A DNA stretch of 64,000 bases. Origin: Ophiocordyceps camponoti-saundersi (nom. inval.) (lineage: Eukaryota; Ascomycota; Sordariomycetes; Hypocreales; Ophiocordycipitaceae). This document shows positions 24,601 through 36,519 of this stretch, in pieces; position 1 is the first letter of the stretch; each line of letters opens with the position of its first letter. The notes under the pieces were generated by a model that was not told the origin of the DNA, did not search any database, and saw nothing but the letters and a program-made list of their open reading frames with translations. The stretch covers positions 85,525 through 149,524 of the forward strand of contig PDHQ01000074.1 of the NCBI GenBank assembly GCA_003339415.1, given 5' to 3'. The position numbers were made by a program, and so were the translations under genes.

Positions 24601-25205
24601 TAAGGATAAGTAATTTCTCCCTTAATATATTATAAAGGGGACTAAATAAGATTTAAGGTTCTCTATTATCTACTTCTTTCTTAAGCGGTATATAGTAATT
24701 TATATTTTCTTTATATAAGTTTAACTTATCCGCTTCTTATTTGCGGAAAAGGGGAAATATATCGTAGAATTCTATCGGGATTCGTTCTTATAATTAGTTA
24801 TCTATTAAGGGAATCTTATCTTATAACGCCTTTTCTATATCTTTAACTCTTACTACTTAAATCTTTAGGTATTCGGTAAGGTCTTTCTTCTAATAGCGTA
24901 GTTCTTTTTATCTTCTCCTTACTTCTTTAACGAAAGTTAAGCTATAAAGGTATATAGCGTTCGAGATTTCCTTTACTAGTTAAAAGCGAATATTAGTAAC
25001 CTATACCTATTATTACGAATCTCTATATTATACTTGTTCTTTATAAGGGACTAAGTAAGACTTTATATATTATAGCTAAGGCTTACTAAGGATAATCGGG
25101 AAATTAAGATCTAATATTACGTATACTATAATTAATTAACTAAAGCTATTTATCTTAAGCGAGAGCTAGGCGATATTTAATACCTTTAGTTTATTTATTA
25201 CCGCC
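21640..25205 (-). pseudogene. Gypsy (chromovirus) pol: RT, RNase H, integrase, chromodomain
   Basis: Read on the minus strand from 25.2 kb downward. Reverse transcriptase carries AYINNIIYS with the catalytic motif at 24185-24196 as Tyr-Ile-Asn-Asn instead of YxDD. RNase H and integrase follow. The integrase C-terminus reads FKVSGKVLNLRNFP-like sequence, KKKLD, KNTKFTIIRVINLS and LLKRVALDPLP. The chromodomain is at about 21640-21790: EVFVK, stop, KGY, stop, DLI, stop, EPLVKLKG, matching the VKWKGYxxxTWEPL pattern with Trp codons turned to TAG. Chromodomains guide integration to marked chromatin in chromoviruses (established). The frame is interrupted at its upstream side by the TRIM at 25206. 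Confidence 0.82.
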
Positions 25206-25415
25206 TATAATAGTCTCACTAAGGCGACTACAGAAGTGAGCCAAAGTGGAGTTATAATTAAAGCTATCGAAGAGAGGAAGGAGAAGGGAGAGAAGCCCCC
25301 TTCCCGAGCTAGCTATATACCCCGCGTAATAACTAATCGCTATCGGAAAGACCTAAATATATCCGCTATAATCCCCCCTATCTAGCCACGATTAGTTATA
25401 GACTAATCCCTTATA
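25206..25415 (-). repeat. LTR (left) of the TRIM-like element
   Basis: 210 bp, equal in length to the partner at 26772-26981. Shared text includes AAAGCTATCGAAGAGAGGAA. It keeps CACTAAGG and CCACG where the partner has RIP-type changes. Confidence 0.9.
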
Positions 25416-26771
25416 TAGCCCCCTCCTTAGGCCGGCCGAGGAGGTAGGAGCGTAAGATAGAAGAGTCACGTACTACTACGCTAGCAAGATACTCTATATA
25501 GTCCCTAGCCGATAGCCTAATAGCCTCTATAAAGATAAGGATAAGAGGGCGGAAAAGCTCCCTTATAGCCCGGGGAATTAAACCCCGATCCCTATAAGGA
25601 AGATTCTAATAAGCCTAGAATTATAGCACTACTTAAGGTAGGAATTAATAAACTCGTATACTAGTAGTAAAAACTTACTTATATAGCTAGCGTATAAGAT
25701 TAGGTAGTACTATGCTAGTTACGGGAAGCTTAGAGAATAACCCGATCGCGGTAAATAGTAAAGCTAGCCGTATACTTATCGCTATATGCCGCTAGCGCTA
25801 GTTTATAAGCTAGGGCGTAATACGACCACGGTACGTACTTACTAATAAATCTACGCGCCTAAGCCGCGCGTAGACTATTCTTATATAAGGTAACGTAACG
25901 AAGCCGGAAATTACCCGGGCTATAATATTTAGCGTATACTCGTCCTTCCTTACTTATTATCCCCTTAATTAAAATATTTTAGATTTACCTCTAACTTCCC
26001 CGCTCCGCTTATAAAAAGCCCTAACCTTAATATCCCTATATACTTATAAAGCTTCGGATAGTTACGCTTAAAATAACCGATCTAGTTATACTAATAGTAA
26101 CGCTAGCGCTTAGTAGTGCTAAAATAAGATTATATAAACGCGATATTTATCGGGTTAGTAAAAGGGGGGGGCGGCAAATTAACTAGCGTGTTAGGAATAT
26201 TCCCGGAACTAAATACTCTATTAAAGCCTTAGAGAAGGCTAGCGAAGGCCGTATATATTATAAGCTAGTTCTTACGATCTAAGCGCTCTTATAGCTCCTT
26301 ACGTAGCCCGGACGAGAGTAGAATAATCCTAGTATAGTTAGACTAGTGCGACGGTCCGGCCTCGAAGAGGGTATATTCCTACCTTATAACGTATTCTCCG
26401 AGGGGCTTTAACGGCCCTTAATATATCCTAACTAAGGAAAGACCTACTCGGCGCTCCTTATAACTTTCCCTAAGAAGCTTAGAGATATACGCTAAAAAGG
26501 CTTTAGGCTAGTAAGAAAAATCTATAGCTATAGTAACGTACGGAAGGAACGTTTACTAGAAGGTGCCGAGATAAGAAAAGACGTAGTAGAACTAGGACTT
26601 AGACTTCCTAATTACGGCTCCGTCGATCGCAAATTTAGCACATATAGCGGCTAGCTAAGAATCTAGGCCGGAATAAGCTAAGAGCGGCTTTAGTATAGGT
26701 AGAATTTAATAGCGTTTTATACTAAGATCTTACTCTTACGTTCAGTTAGCGGTAAGAGGAGCTTTAATTAA

Positions 26772-26981
26772 TATAATAGTCTTACTAAGGCGATTATAGA
26801 AGTAAGCTAAAGTAAAGTTATAATTAAAGCTATCGAAGAGAGGAAAGAGAAGAGAGAGAAGCCCCCTTCCTAAGCTAGCTATATACCCCGCGCGATAACT
26901 AATCGCTATCGGGAAGACCTAAATATGTCCGCTATAATCCCCCTTATCTAGCTATAATTAGTTATAAACTAATCCCTTATA
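26772..26981 (-). repeat. LTR (right) of the TRIM-like element
   Basis: 210 bp, followed by CCGCC. Relative to the left LTR it shows C-to-T and G-to-A changes such as AAGTAAGCTAAAG for AAGTGAGCCAAAG. Confidence 0.9.
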
Positions 26982-26986
26982 CCGCC

Positions 26987-28239
26987 CCTTTTACTTATTA
27001 AGCTAGGATTCTTTCCGTTAATATTCGTAAGTCTTATATTAGCTGCGGGTATATTACGGAATAGCTCTTATAGCCTTTATTAACTAATATATTTACTAGT
27101 TTTAGGTTATTTAAGATTATAAGAATCTTAGTAAATAAAGCTTATAGTTTAAAATAGAGGATATTTTTCTTTTCCTTTATTTATACTACCTTATTCTCCG
27201 GAACGCTATAATATCCTAGAGCTATTCTTTTCCCTAGTTATTATCGGAGTTATATTCCTTAACTTAAAGTAGGATTTCCGTATAGTTAATATAGGTTTCT
27301 CCCGGGGCCTTTTACTATAGCCTTTATAGGGGTCGGAAGTTATAGTTATATATAAGGTATATATTCGTTCCGTACCTAATATAAAAACTTAATATTCTAT
27401 ATTATTCTAATATTAATTTTTCTACTTACTTAGCTTAAGGGGTATTTCGCGGTGCCTAGGCTAGAGTCTTATTATAGCCGCTATCTTTCCCTTTTAGCTT
27501 CTTCTTCTTCTTATCTCTTATTATATTTATCGGGATATCCTTATTTATATCCTTTCCTATACTTAAGTTTATAGGAACGCCCCTAGCGCCTCTTATATAT
27601 TTATTTAGGTTAGGTTAGTATTTCTTAGCCGCCTTAAGGAAGCGTAAGGTTTATTTAAAGGACTAAGTAAGACCCTATAAGCGATTAATAAACGGGGAAT
27701 ATTCGTAAGGCATATCGATAATAACTAAAAGGTCTCGAAGTATCGGGGAAAGGGCCCCGCGTAGCGAAGTTAATTTTGCGGAATTATCTTATCTTATAAA
27801 TCTAGTAGTAGTTACTAGGACCTCTTCGAATTTAGAAATAAAGTCGCCGAACGTTTATCTATTACGGTAAACTAAAGTCCGGAGCTTATCTTAAGCCCTC
27901 TTTTATTCCTAAACGTTACTAAAAGTTTAATAAAAGTAGTTAAAGAAGTCCTTTAAGTGCCTTTTCTTACTAGGGCTACTAAACTATTAGAAAGCTAATA
28001 TTTTCTATATTTTATCTTCGGGAAGATAGTTTAGAATTCGTACTTAAATATAATCTATATTTTTAGCTTTACCTTAAGGCTCGTTAATATTATATTAATA
28101 AACTAGCTAACTTATAAAAAAATAAAAAGAATTTAATAATTTATCTTTAGTTATAACTTTTATATATTCTACGGATTCCGCGCCTATAGTAACGCGGATA
28201 CGGAACCTTTATTCTTATATTATAAGCGGACTCCGCTCT
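26987..28239 (-). pseudogene. Upstream part of the minus-strand Gypsy (protease/gag region)
   Basis: This continues the minus-strand Gypsy on the far side of the TRIM. By element order it should hold the start of pol, protease and the C-terminal part of gag. Decayed coding-like text with RIP-type stops is present, but no zinc knuckle or protease DTG triad could be read with confidence. The assignment rests on position and orientation. Confidence 0.5.
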
Positions 28240-30045
28240 TTCCGTTACCCCGTAGCGATAGCCTTAAGCCGCGCCCGGAGCAACTCTAAGGGGGAGGGCG
28301 ACGCTATATAGGTTAATCGTAACCGCGAAAATTTTTTACTTAGAATATAGCTCTACTCCGAATTATAGTAAACTCGGACTTAAGGGTCTACTATACCTCT
28401 TACCTTATTAGAAGCTAAGGCGAGTATTAATAAGATTATTTCGGGGGACGCCTTAGTCTTTATATAGGTAATTATTAAACGAATAGCGGAGTCCGAGAGG
28501 GTCCGGGGAGGCGCCCCCCCTACTTTAACTCCGTTAGTTAGTAATATTTCCTTAGCTATTACGGCTATAATTTCCTCTTTTTTCTATAGCTCCGGAGGGA
28601 GCGGAACTCCTCCGATATAAGCTACGGTTATAGCTAGAGCACCGGAGAAGACTATTAAGAAGTAAGTTCCTAAGTAATATAAGTATTAGCTTATAATTTA
28701 CTTTAACTTTATCGCTACGCCGCTCCGGGTCTAAGGCCCCGAGGTAACTATAATAAATATTAACCGCGAACTTTACGGGTAAAGCTAAGCTCTTATAATA
28801 AGGAAATTACTTAGCGGTAATATTATAATAGTTTTCTAAGATATTATTTATAAGCTCCGGTCTAATCTAAAATAGCTTTATACCGCTTTTAGAGAAAAGG
28901 CACGCTTAATTAGCGGAGGTTATACTCTTATTATAAAGGGGGTGCCGGCGCGGGCCTTATAATAGGGCAGTAAGGAGGCCTTTTAGAAAAAGATTAAGTC
29001 TTCGAATAAAGTTTTAATAATATAACTATATATAAAAAGATACTATTTAGGGACTTAGCGGAGTTCCTTTATAATTACTATCGATAGCGTAATAAATATA
29101 AACTAAATCTATAATAAAAGTATAATAATATAAGCGGAGATTTTTAACGCGAAATTTTATATATTAGAGGTCCGACCCTAATAATACTTTAAGTATTACT
29201 AGCTTAGATATATTACTAAATACTATATAGCGAAGCTATAATACGGCTAGTACTCCGCCTCTCTATATACGGAGGGCGAGTTAGCTTACTTTATAATATA
29301 CGGAAAGAGACCGCACTACTACCCTCTCTATTAGGGAACTTACCCCGGGTAAAGTTAACTTTACCTTAAGATAAGAGCGGCGTAAGACTAGGCGAAGGAT
29401 ACTTATATTTCCTAACCCCGGAGATTTATAAATTAGAACTCCGTATATATTGCCCCTCCTCCTCCTTTAGCGCTAACCGGAGTTTAGTAGTAGCTAAGGC
29501 GGAAACGCTAAAGAGTAAATATAGTAATTCCGCCTCTAACCCCCTCTCCGAACTTATCCGCGGCTCCGCTGCGATAATTAAGCCGCCCTTTAAGACTAGC
29601 TATTACGGGGTCCGTTATAAGCTAGTAAAACCTCTATATATTTCTTAGCTATATTAATCGGGCCTCGATTAACCGGATTATCGAGGCCGCTCTAATTAAG
29701 CGCGGGGACTTAGTTTACGGCGACGATAACGGCTAGGAAGATAAGTAAGCTATACGGACTCCGTACCGGACCTAAACTACGCGTATACTTATTACCGCGG
29801 GCTCTATTCTAGGGGATATATTAGCTTCCTTAGCTACTAGTTATTACCTAACTTATTAAAAGTATAGAGTGCCGGGTGCGGGCGTGGTCTAACCCGAAGC
29901 CGAGGTAACGCTTAAGAGGAGGGTTTTACCCCGGGTTCTTTAGTTTTTCCCCCTCCTAGAATATATATAGGATAGTTTTAGGCTATATAAGGTATACTAG
30001 CGTAATAATATTATTATTATTATTATTAATAATTTATCTTACTTA
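28240..30045 (+). repeat. LINE-like repeat, longer copy, ending in an ATT tail
   Basis: The last part (about 29350-30045) is repeated in the same orientation at about 40190-40860. Both copies end in TACTAG followed within a few bases by a run of ATT triplets. A shared 3' end with a simple tail and different 5' extents is typical of non-LTR retroposons. A Tyr-rich plus-strand stretch at 29.2-29.4 kb could be former Cys/His zinc knuckles. No reverse transcriptase was seen, so the family is not proven. Confidence 0.5.
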
Positions 30046-30235
30046 AGCTAGGGTTCTTTCTATCTTATAAGGGCTATATCGATCTAAGCTTAGTTAAGCG
30101 TAGCTTTAGCGAAGGTTAGTTTAATAAGGTTTATTCGTAATATTTCTTTAAAAGCGTTTATATACGCGGCTACGAGTTACTATTCGTATTCCGCTTCCTT
30201 TATCGCGAGGAAAGTTACAGCTTATTACTAGATAA
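30046..30235 (-). other. Piece of the 17.4-kb element next to the nested Gypsy
   Basis: Decayed sequence whose minus strand reads FLAIKEAEYE. The last five bases, GATAA at 30231-30235, are the target duplication of the nested element. A similar minus-strand peptide, FLIEKEAE, lies at 36.2 kb beyond that element, so a short duplicated segment may be present. Confidence 0.4.
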
Positions 30236-30559
30236 TATTACGCGCTAGCACTTATAGGGATTTCCTTTAAATATTTTACGGTAATTTCTAAGGATCTTTA
30301 GCTATAATTATATAACCTTAGAAACCTTATTATAAAATCCCTAAAAAGACCTTAATAGGAAATTACTTAGAAATAAGGTTAACCTTTTACTAGAATTTCC
30401 CTATACCCTCTCTTATCTCTACTAGTATATGCCTTTATATATTTTACTAAGATCTTACTTACGAGAGTTTTTCCTCTTTTCTTCCTTTCTCCTTAGCTTA
30501 GAATCTTTATTTATAATACTAATATTATTATTTAGTTAATATATTTTACGGCTATAATA
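30236..30559 (+). repeat. 5' LTR of the nested plus-strand Gypsy
   Basis: 324 bp, matching 35851-36174. It starts TATTACGCGCTAGCACTTAT. It is more RIP-mutated than the 3' LTR, for example ACTAGTATATGCC where the partner has ATTAGCACGTGCC. Confidence 0.92.
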
Positions 30560-30949
30560 TTATTTTAAGCTTAACTTCGCTAGTAAGCGATTAAGAAATA
30601 CGCACCTTACTTTCACGTCCCCGTATAAGACGGAAAAAAACTTATATACGACTAAGACTTAAACTATAACTAGCTTCTAGATATATATCTAAAGCCCTTA
30701 ACTAGACTCTTAAGCAATTAAGGAGACTCGCCTTAGAGACGCCTAACTTTATAATAAAATAAGATATTAGCGAAGATTAGATTACGATAATAGCTACCTC
30801 TTTCTAAAGTGCTACTAATATAATTATATTATAAATATAATATATAAAGATAGCGTAACTATAAGCGTAAGTTATAAAACTTTAAAGTTAGTTAACTTAG
30901 AAAAACTAAGACTTAAACGCGGAAAAAACTTATTAAGAAATATTAATTA

Positions 30950-33900
30950 TATTTAATATAAGTAAAAAGATATTCGTCCTAATTAGAAAGGCCGCTTAAG
31001 ATACTTTTATACTAATAGCCCCGGTAAGATAGCTAAACCCCTCCTATTTTAATTTTACGAAAATTTACTATAAGGAGGTAAGTAAGTTTTTAGGTAAAAA
31101 GGAGGATTTTAATACTTTTCTTATAAACCTAAAAGATAAGATAAGGTCTAATAAGATAACTTTTCGAGATAAGTAAGACCGGATAAGTATATTATTCCGC
31201 GCGTTAGAAGGGAAAGCTCATAGACTTTTAGAAACCTAATATAACTTAGAGGAACGCCCCTTTTCCAGATTAGCTAAAATAGTCTAATATTTAAAGTCTA
31301 CTTATAGAAATTCTAATAAATTCGCTAAAGCTATAAACTAACTTCGTAAACTAAACTTTTTATTAATAAATAAGTAAGAAATTTAGGAATTTTTTACGGA
31401 GTTTAACTACCTTATAGCTAAAACCTAAGTTCCCCTAACTTAAATTAAGTATACGCTTTAAGATTATTTACTCGCTAATCTTAACCTAAGCTTTCTTACG
31501 AAGGCTAAAAATTTATATATAATATATAAGGAATTCTACGAGTATATAAAAGACGCCGTATTCTACTAGAAAAAGGAGTTAACCTGCTAGGAGTTTTCCT
31601 ATAAAAGCTAGGCAGGTAAAAGGGTTACCTTAGAAATATAGAAGAAGATTACGATTACGATTATAACCTCTTACTAAAAAGGCTAGGCTCTTAGTAAAAG
31701 TAAGAAGAAAGTCTATTAGGAAAACGGCACTTATTTTATTTATAGAAAGAAAGGCTATATAGCTAAGAATTACCCTAACTAATAGAAGATAAGGAGAGTT
31801 TATAGAGTTTAGACGCCTTTACCTAATTCCGTTCGATTAGATAACTCTAATTTAGGAAAAAAGTAAGACTATTATAAGGCTCCTTAATAATCTTAAAAAT
31901 ATCGCGCGTAGGATAGAAAATAAAAAAGTTATTTACTATTAATAGTTAAGTTTAAATTAATAATATAGCTCTTCGTGCCTCTATCTTATATAATACTAAA
32001 GTAAACGCTTATCTCTTAGTTAGTTATTATTTCGCGAAGTAAGTAGTAAAGCGCCTAAGCGCCGAGCTTATCCTTATCTATCCTATCCCCTTTATTAATT
32101 TCTAAAGCTATTAAGCTAGCTTAGTTTATAAGCACCTAATCGTTACCTTAATAATCGATAGACGGTATTTTCTATAGGAAATCTGCTAGGTAACTAACTA
32201 CGCTTAAGATCTCTTTATTAGCTTATTCTAAATAGCTAAGAAGAGGTTATTACTCGACTACGCAGCCCGGAAACTAATTTAATTAGATAACTTACCCGCC
32301 CTCGCTAAATACTCGCCCTTAATCTTATTACCTAAGAAGCCCTTTTTTAATAGAAATCCGGACCTAGCTATTTAAGTAGATACTAAGCGCTAGAACTGCC
32401 TTCTCTATTAAGATAAGCGTAAATATCGGATCCTCTAATACTTATAAAAGAAGAAGGACTTTATATAGCCCGCGAAGGAAAAGAAGCTAGCTTAGACTTT
32501 TACTAAAGATAACTAAGATACTAATAATATAAATAAAGATACTTTAAGAGAGTAACTTATCTGCTAAGTTTAGTAAAACTCTCGCTATATACGATAAGAA
32601 AAGATAACCTTATTAATATTTATAATACCTATAAAATTAGAAAATAATAATAATAACCTAATTATAGTTACGAAGCTAAGCTTAGCTAGCTATATATATA
32701 TAGGATAAGAAATCTTATTCCCTTAAGGTAAAGAACTTAAATATATTACTTATATATATAATATAATTCCTCCGGCTTTTATATACCTTAAAGGATTTTT
32801 TAGTAAGAAGGAAGCTTATATTTTAGCTTATCCCTAGCTTAGCTATAATATAATTTTAAAACTTAAGAAGCCCCTAAACTTAGCAGGACCTCCTTCTTAT
32901 AAGACGCTAGTAAAATACTTACCTTTAGAAAAGGAGACTATTAACTATTTACTTAAGATTAGTTTTATTAAGCTAGATACTAGCCTTTACGCTGCCTTTA
33001 TTCTCTTCGCCCCGAAGCTATATTTAACGGCCTAACGCTTTTATATTAATTACCGATAGATAAACGATTACTTAAAAAGTCGGATCTCGCCCGCTTCCTT
33101 TTTAGAAGGTACCGCGTTTAGCTACTAAGAGGCGAAATAGTTCTTAAAAATTAACGTTATTTAAGCGTTTTACTATCTTTATCTTAACCTTAACTTTAAG
33201 TACTTTACGGCTTTCCGTATAAGGTTTAGTATATTTCGTTAGCTTATTTTTTTATTCGGCCTTAAGGTAAAATCTACGTAATTTTAAAACTTTATTAACG
33301 CCTAACTTTATAATCTCCTTAACCGCTACGTAAGTATATACGCTAATAATATATTAATTTACTCGAATAGCGAAGAAGAGGAATATTAGAAAAAGTGCCG
33401 AGAAGTAATTTAGCGCCTATATTAAGCGAACTTATAAGGAGATATCCGGAAATCGAGGTTTAATATTATTAAAGTTAACTACCTTAGTATAATATTATAC
33501 GCGGGCTAAGAAATAAGCGTAAACCCTTATAAGGTATAAGCGATCTAAGATTAGAAATTCGAAGATCTCCGGGACTATAAAGCTATCTATTTATTTATAA
33601 AATTATATAATTTTATCCGGATTTTCTACTATTATATTAATATTACCGTAAAACCCTTAAACTATTTCTTAAAAAAAAATATTACTTTTAAGCTTAGATT
33701 AGAATAGAAGGAGGCTTTTAATAAGATAAAGAAACTAGCTATATAAGCTTTAATACTCGCTTTCTTCTATCTTAAACTCCTAACCTAGCTTAAGACTAAC
33801 GCTTCTTAGAACGCTACCGCTAGTATACTTTAGTAATAATAAGATAATTAGGCGTAGAAGCTAATAAGCTTCTTCTTAAAGATAATAAACCTAGCCGAAT

Positions 33901-35830
33901 ATATATACTTAATTTAAGACCGCGAACTTCTCGCCGTTATATAAAGCCTTAAGTATTTCTACTCGGAATTACTTAGTTAGAAATTTAATATAATTATAGA
34001 CTATAAAGCCTTAGTTTATTTCGCAACGAAAAGATTACTTTTTATTTACTAAGTCTAATAATCCGATTTCCTTACTTAGTTTAATATCCGTTTCCTATAT
34101 TAACTTAGCTAGTTAAATATAGCTACCGATACCCTCTTGCGTAAAATAGCTAAGCTTTTAACTATAAAAGCTTATAAGAAAGAGGAAAGGACGCTTATAA
34201 TAATTCTTCCGGAAAGCCTTAAATTTAAAATCCTAACCCCGACCTTTATAATTACCTTAGTCCGCCTCGGAGAAAACTCTACCTTATTAGGAGCGGAGTT
34301 AGTATAATTAATCTAAAAAGAGAACGTAAGCTAAGATCTCGGATTCTATAGTAACCTCCTAGTTATTCCTAAATAGGATAATTAAAAGCGGCTCTTCCTT
34401 CGTATTACCTTAATTCGGAATATATATAAGCTAGCTATTTTCGCTTATAGTAGCTAAAATAAGATTATTTAGATATTCTAATAAGATTATTACTAGCTTA
34501 GAATAAAGTAAGATATCTGTTAATATATCCGTAATTACTATAAATATTAAAGGAATAAAACCCCGTAAAATAAGACCCTAAGCTTACTATACCCTTTACT
34601 TATTCTAATTTCTATATAGGAGTATATAGCTTATAATAAGAAAGCTATATTAGAAGACCGCTTTAGGTATAACTATATCTAAACTTTTATTTATAAGCTA
34701 AGCTAAATTATCGCTATATTATTAAGTAAGAAGAATAATATAGTAAAGGTACTCGCCGAATACTATTTCTAATACCTCTATTATCTCTTTAATATATTAG
34801 ATATATAAATTATAAATAACGCTAGCTTATTTATCTTAAGATTCCTCGGTAAAATTAATTAGTTAACTAATATTAAGTATTACTATAATAATACCTTATA
34901 CTTATAAATATAAGGAAGCGTAAAAGTAACTAACTAATACTTAGATTAAAGGCTATAGTTTTATATAAATAAATATTAAGATAATTAAAGTGCTTTCTTT
35001 CCCGCGCTAGACTTCGTATATAACTCCTCGTAGCACGCTTCGATCGGTATAGCACCGCTTATAGTCGCTTTTAGTAAGGATATACGGAACCCCCTCTTAG
35101 TAGCTAGTCCCCCGGATCCCTTAATTACCTTAGGCCCGATTATTATAGCCCGTAAACTCGTCGCCTACGCGTAGGAAATATAATAGTAAGCTTAAGCCGC
35201 TACTAAGAAAGCTCGCCGTAAGTAAGAAACGTAAGTAAATAGGAAGCGTCGCCTAGTAAACTTTACGGTTAGCGATAAAGTATTCCTTAGCTATAAAGGC
35301 TTCTCTATAACCGCACTTACGATACGCCTTAATATATAATAATTAAGGCTTTTTACGATTATTAAGGAACGAGGCTATAGCTATATCCTTAATTTACTAA
35401 ATAGCTATTAGATAACGAACTTATTTTACGCCGACTATTTTTAGAAAGCTATTATAGATCCGCTACTTAGGTAAGAGGTATCTCCCGCTAAGCTAAAAAA
35501 TATCGATAATATATTAAAATAAAAGGTTAAGCAGGTCCTCTAGTCGCGGGTTACCGGATAGCGTTATTAGCTAAAGTATTAAGTCTGCTAGCGTAGTTAC
35601 GATTTAAATAAGATATAGTACCTTACTAGGAATTTCTATTATACGCTTATAGCTATTAAGGACTTCTATAACTATTTCCTAGATATCGCTAGTTTACCTA
35701 TTAACCTCTAGCGCTAAGTTAAAGCCGCCGCTATAAATCGTAAATACTAAGATAACGACTAAGATAATATAGCTATTTCTATAAGCACCTAGCTATATAG
35801 TCGCCGTTACTAATTTTAATAAGCATATTA
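30950..35830 (+). pseudogene. Gypsy gag-pol of the nested element, RIP-destroyed
   Basis: Gag is readable from about 31.07 kb (FLGKKEDFNTFLINLKDK, then ILFRALEGKAHRLLE). It ends in a zinc knuckle at 31732-31773 in which all four metal ligands are Tyr (YFIYRKKGYIAKNY for the C-C-H-C pattern). Reverse transcriptase follows at about 32.8-33.7 kb with LRFYINYR-like sequence, FLFGLKVKST and SIYANNILIYSNS. The catalytic YxDD at 33339-33350 is Tyr-Ala-Asn-Asn. RNase H and integrase occupy 33.7-35.8 kb by order. Gag and RT are not in one frame, because of a frameshift or a decay indel. Stops are dense and of Gln/Trp origin. Confidence 0.88.
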
Positions 35831-35841
35831 AGACCTTTATT

Positions 35842-35850
35842 AGGGGGTAG
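35842..35850 (+). other. Polypurine tract of the nested Gypsy
   Basis: AGGGGGTAG directly upstream of the 3' LTR; it fixes the element's orientation. Confidence 0.8.
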
Positions 35851-36174
35851 TATTACGCGCTAGCACTTATAGGGATTTCCCTTAGATATTTTATAGTAAT
35901 TTCTAAGAATCTCTAGCTATAATTATATAACCTTAGAAACCTTATCGTGAAATCCCTAGGAAGACTTTAGTAGGAAATTACCCGGAAATAAAGTTAACCT
36001 TTTACTAGGATTTCCCTATACCCTCTCCTATCTCTATTAGCACGTGCCTTTATATATTTTACTAGGATCTTACCTACGAGAGTTTTTCCTCTTTTCTTCC
36101 TTTCTCCTTAGCTTAGAATCTTTATTTATAATACTAATACTATTATTTAGTTAACGCATTTCACGGCCGTAATA
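35851..36174 (+). repeat. 3' LTR of the nested plus-strand Gypsy
   Basis: 324 bp, equal in length to the 5' LTR. It retains GCACGTGCC and TTTCACGGCCG, sites mutated in the other LTR. Confidence 0.92.
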
Positions 36175-36179
36175 GATAG

Positions 36180-36519
36180 TAGACTACGCCTCTTATAGTA
36201 TAGCTCTCTATTCCGCTTCCTTTTCTATAAGAAAGGTATTAGCTTATTCCTTAAAGTATTATTTTACGTACTTTAAAATCTGCTAATAGCGTTCCTCCTT
36301 ATTTTTTATTATATATTATATTACTTATATTTATTATTCTAACTACTAAACCCGTAGCTCTCGCTATAAGGGTTATTAGTATCTGCTAAGGCTAGCTTAA
36401 GATTATTAGAGCCTTTCTATCTAGTCTTATAAGTTAGCTATTCCGATCTAATCTAATCTAATTAATCTATTAATATTAAAAATAAGGGTAGAAATCTATA
36501 AGAAAAAGATACGTAATTC
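36180..36519 (-). other. 5' leader/gag remnant of the 17.4-kb element
   Basis: Sequence between the nested Gypsy and the right LTR. In minus orientation it follows the 5' LTR, so the primer-binding site and start of gag should be here. The minus strand directly after the LTR reads GAATTACGTATC. No tRNA match was assigned. Confidence 0.4.

Larger units (their letters stand above)
25206..26981 (-). mobile_element. TRIM-like non-autonomous LTR element
   Basis: 1776 bp with two 210-bp LTRs and the target duplication CCGCC at 25201-25205 and 26982-26986. The LTR ends are TATAA...TTATA. On the minus strand AAGGAGGGGGCTA directly precedes the left LTR and fits a polypurine tract. The 1.36-kb interior is less AT-rich than the surroundings, but I could read no gag, protease or reverse transcriptase in it. 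It must have been moved by proteins of another element. A solo LTR of the same family lies at 43425-46678. Confidence 0.87.
30236..36174 (+). mobile_element. Nested plus-strand Ty3/Gypsy element
   Basis: 5939 bp bounded by two 324-bp LTRs with TATTACG...CGTAATA ends (TGTTACG...CGTAACA before RIP). The flanks are GATAA at 30231-30235 and GATAG at 36175-36179, a 5-bp duplication with one G-to-A change. A purine tract, AGGGGGTAG, sits directly before the right LTR, giving plus orientation. Gag and pol are in the expected order and heavily RIP-mutated. Confidence 0.93.
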
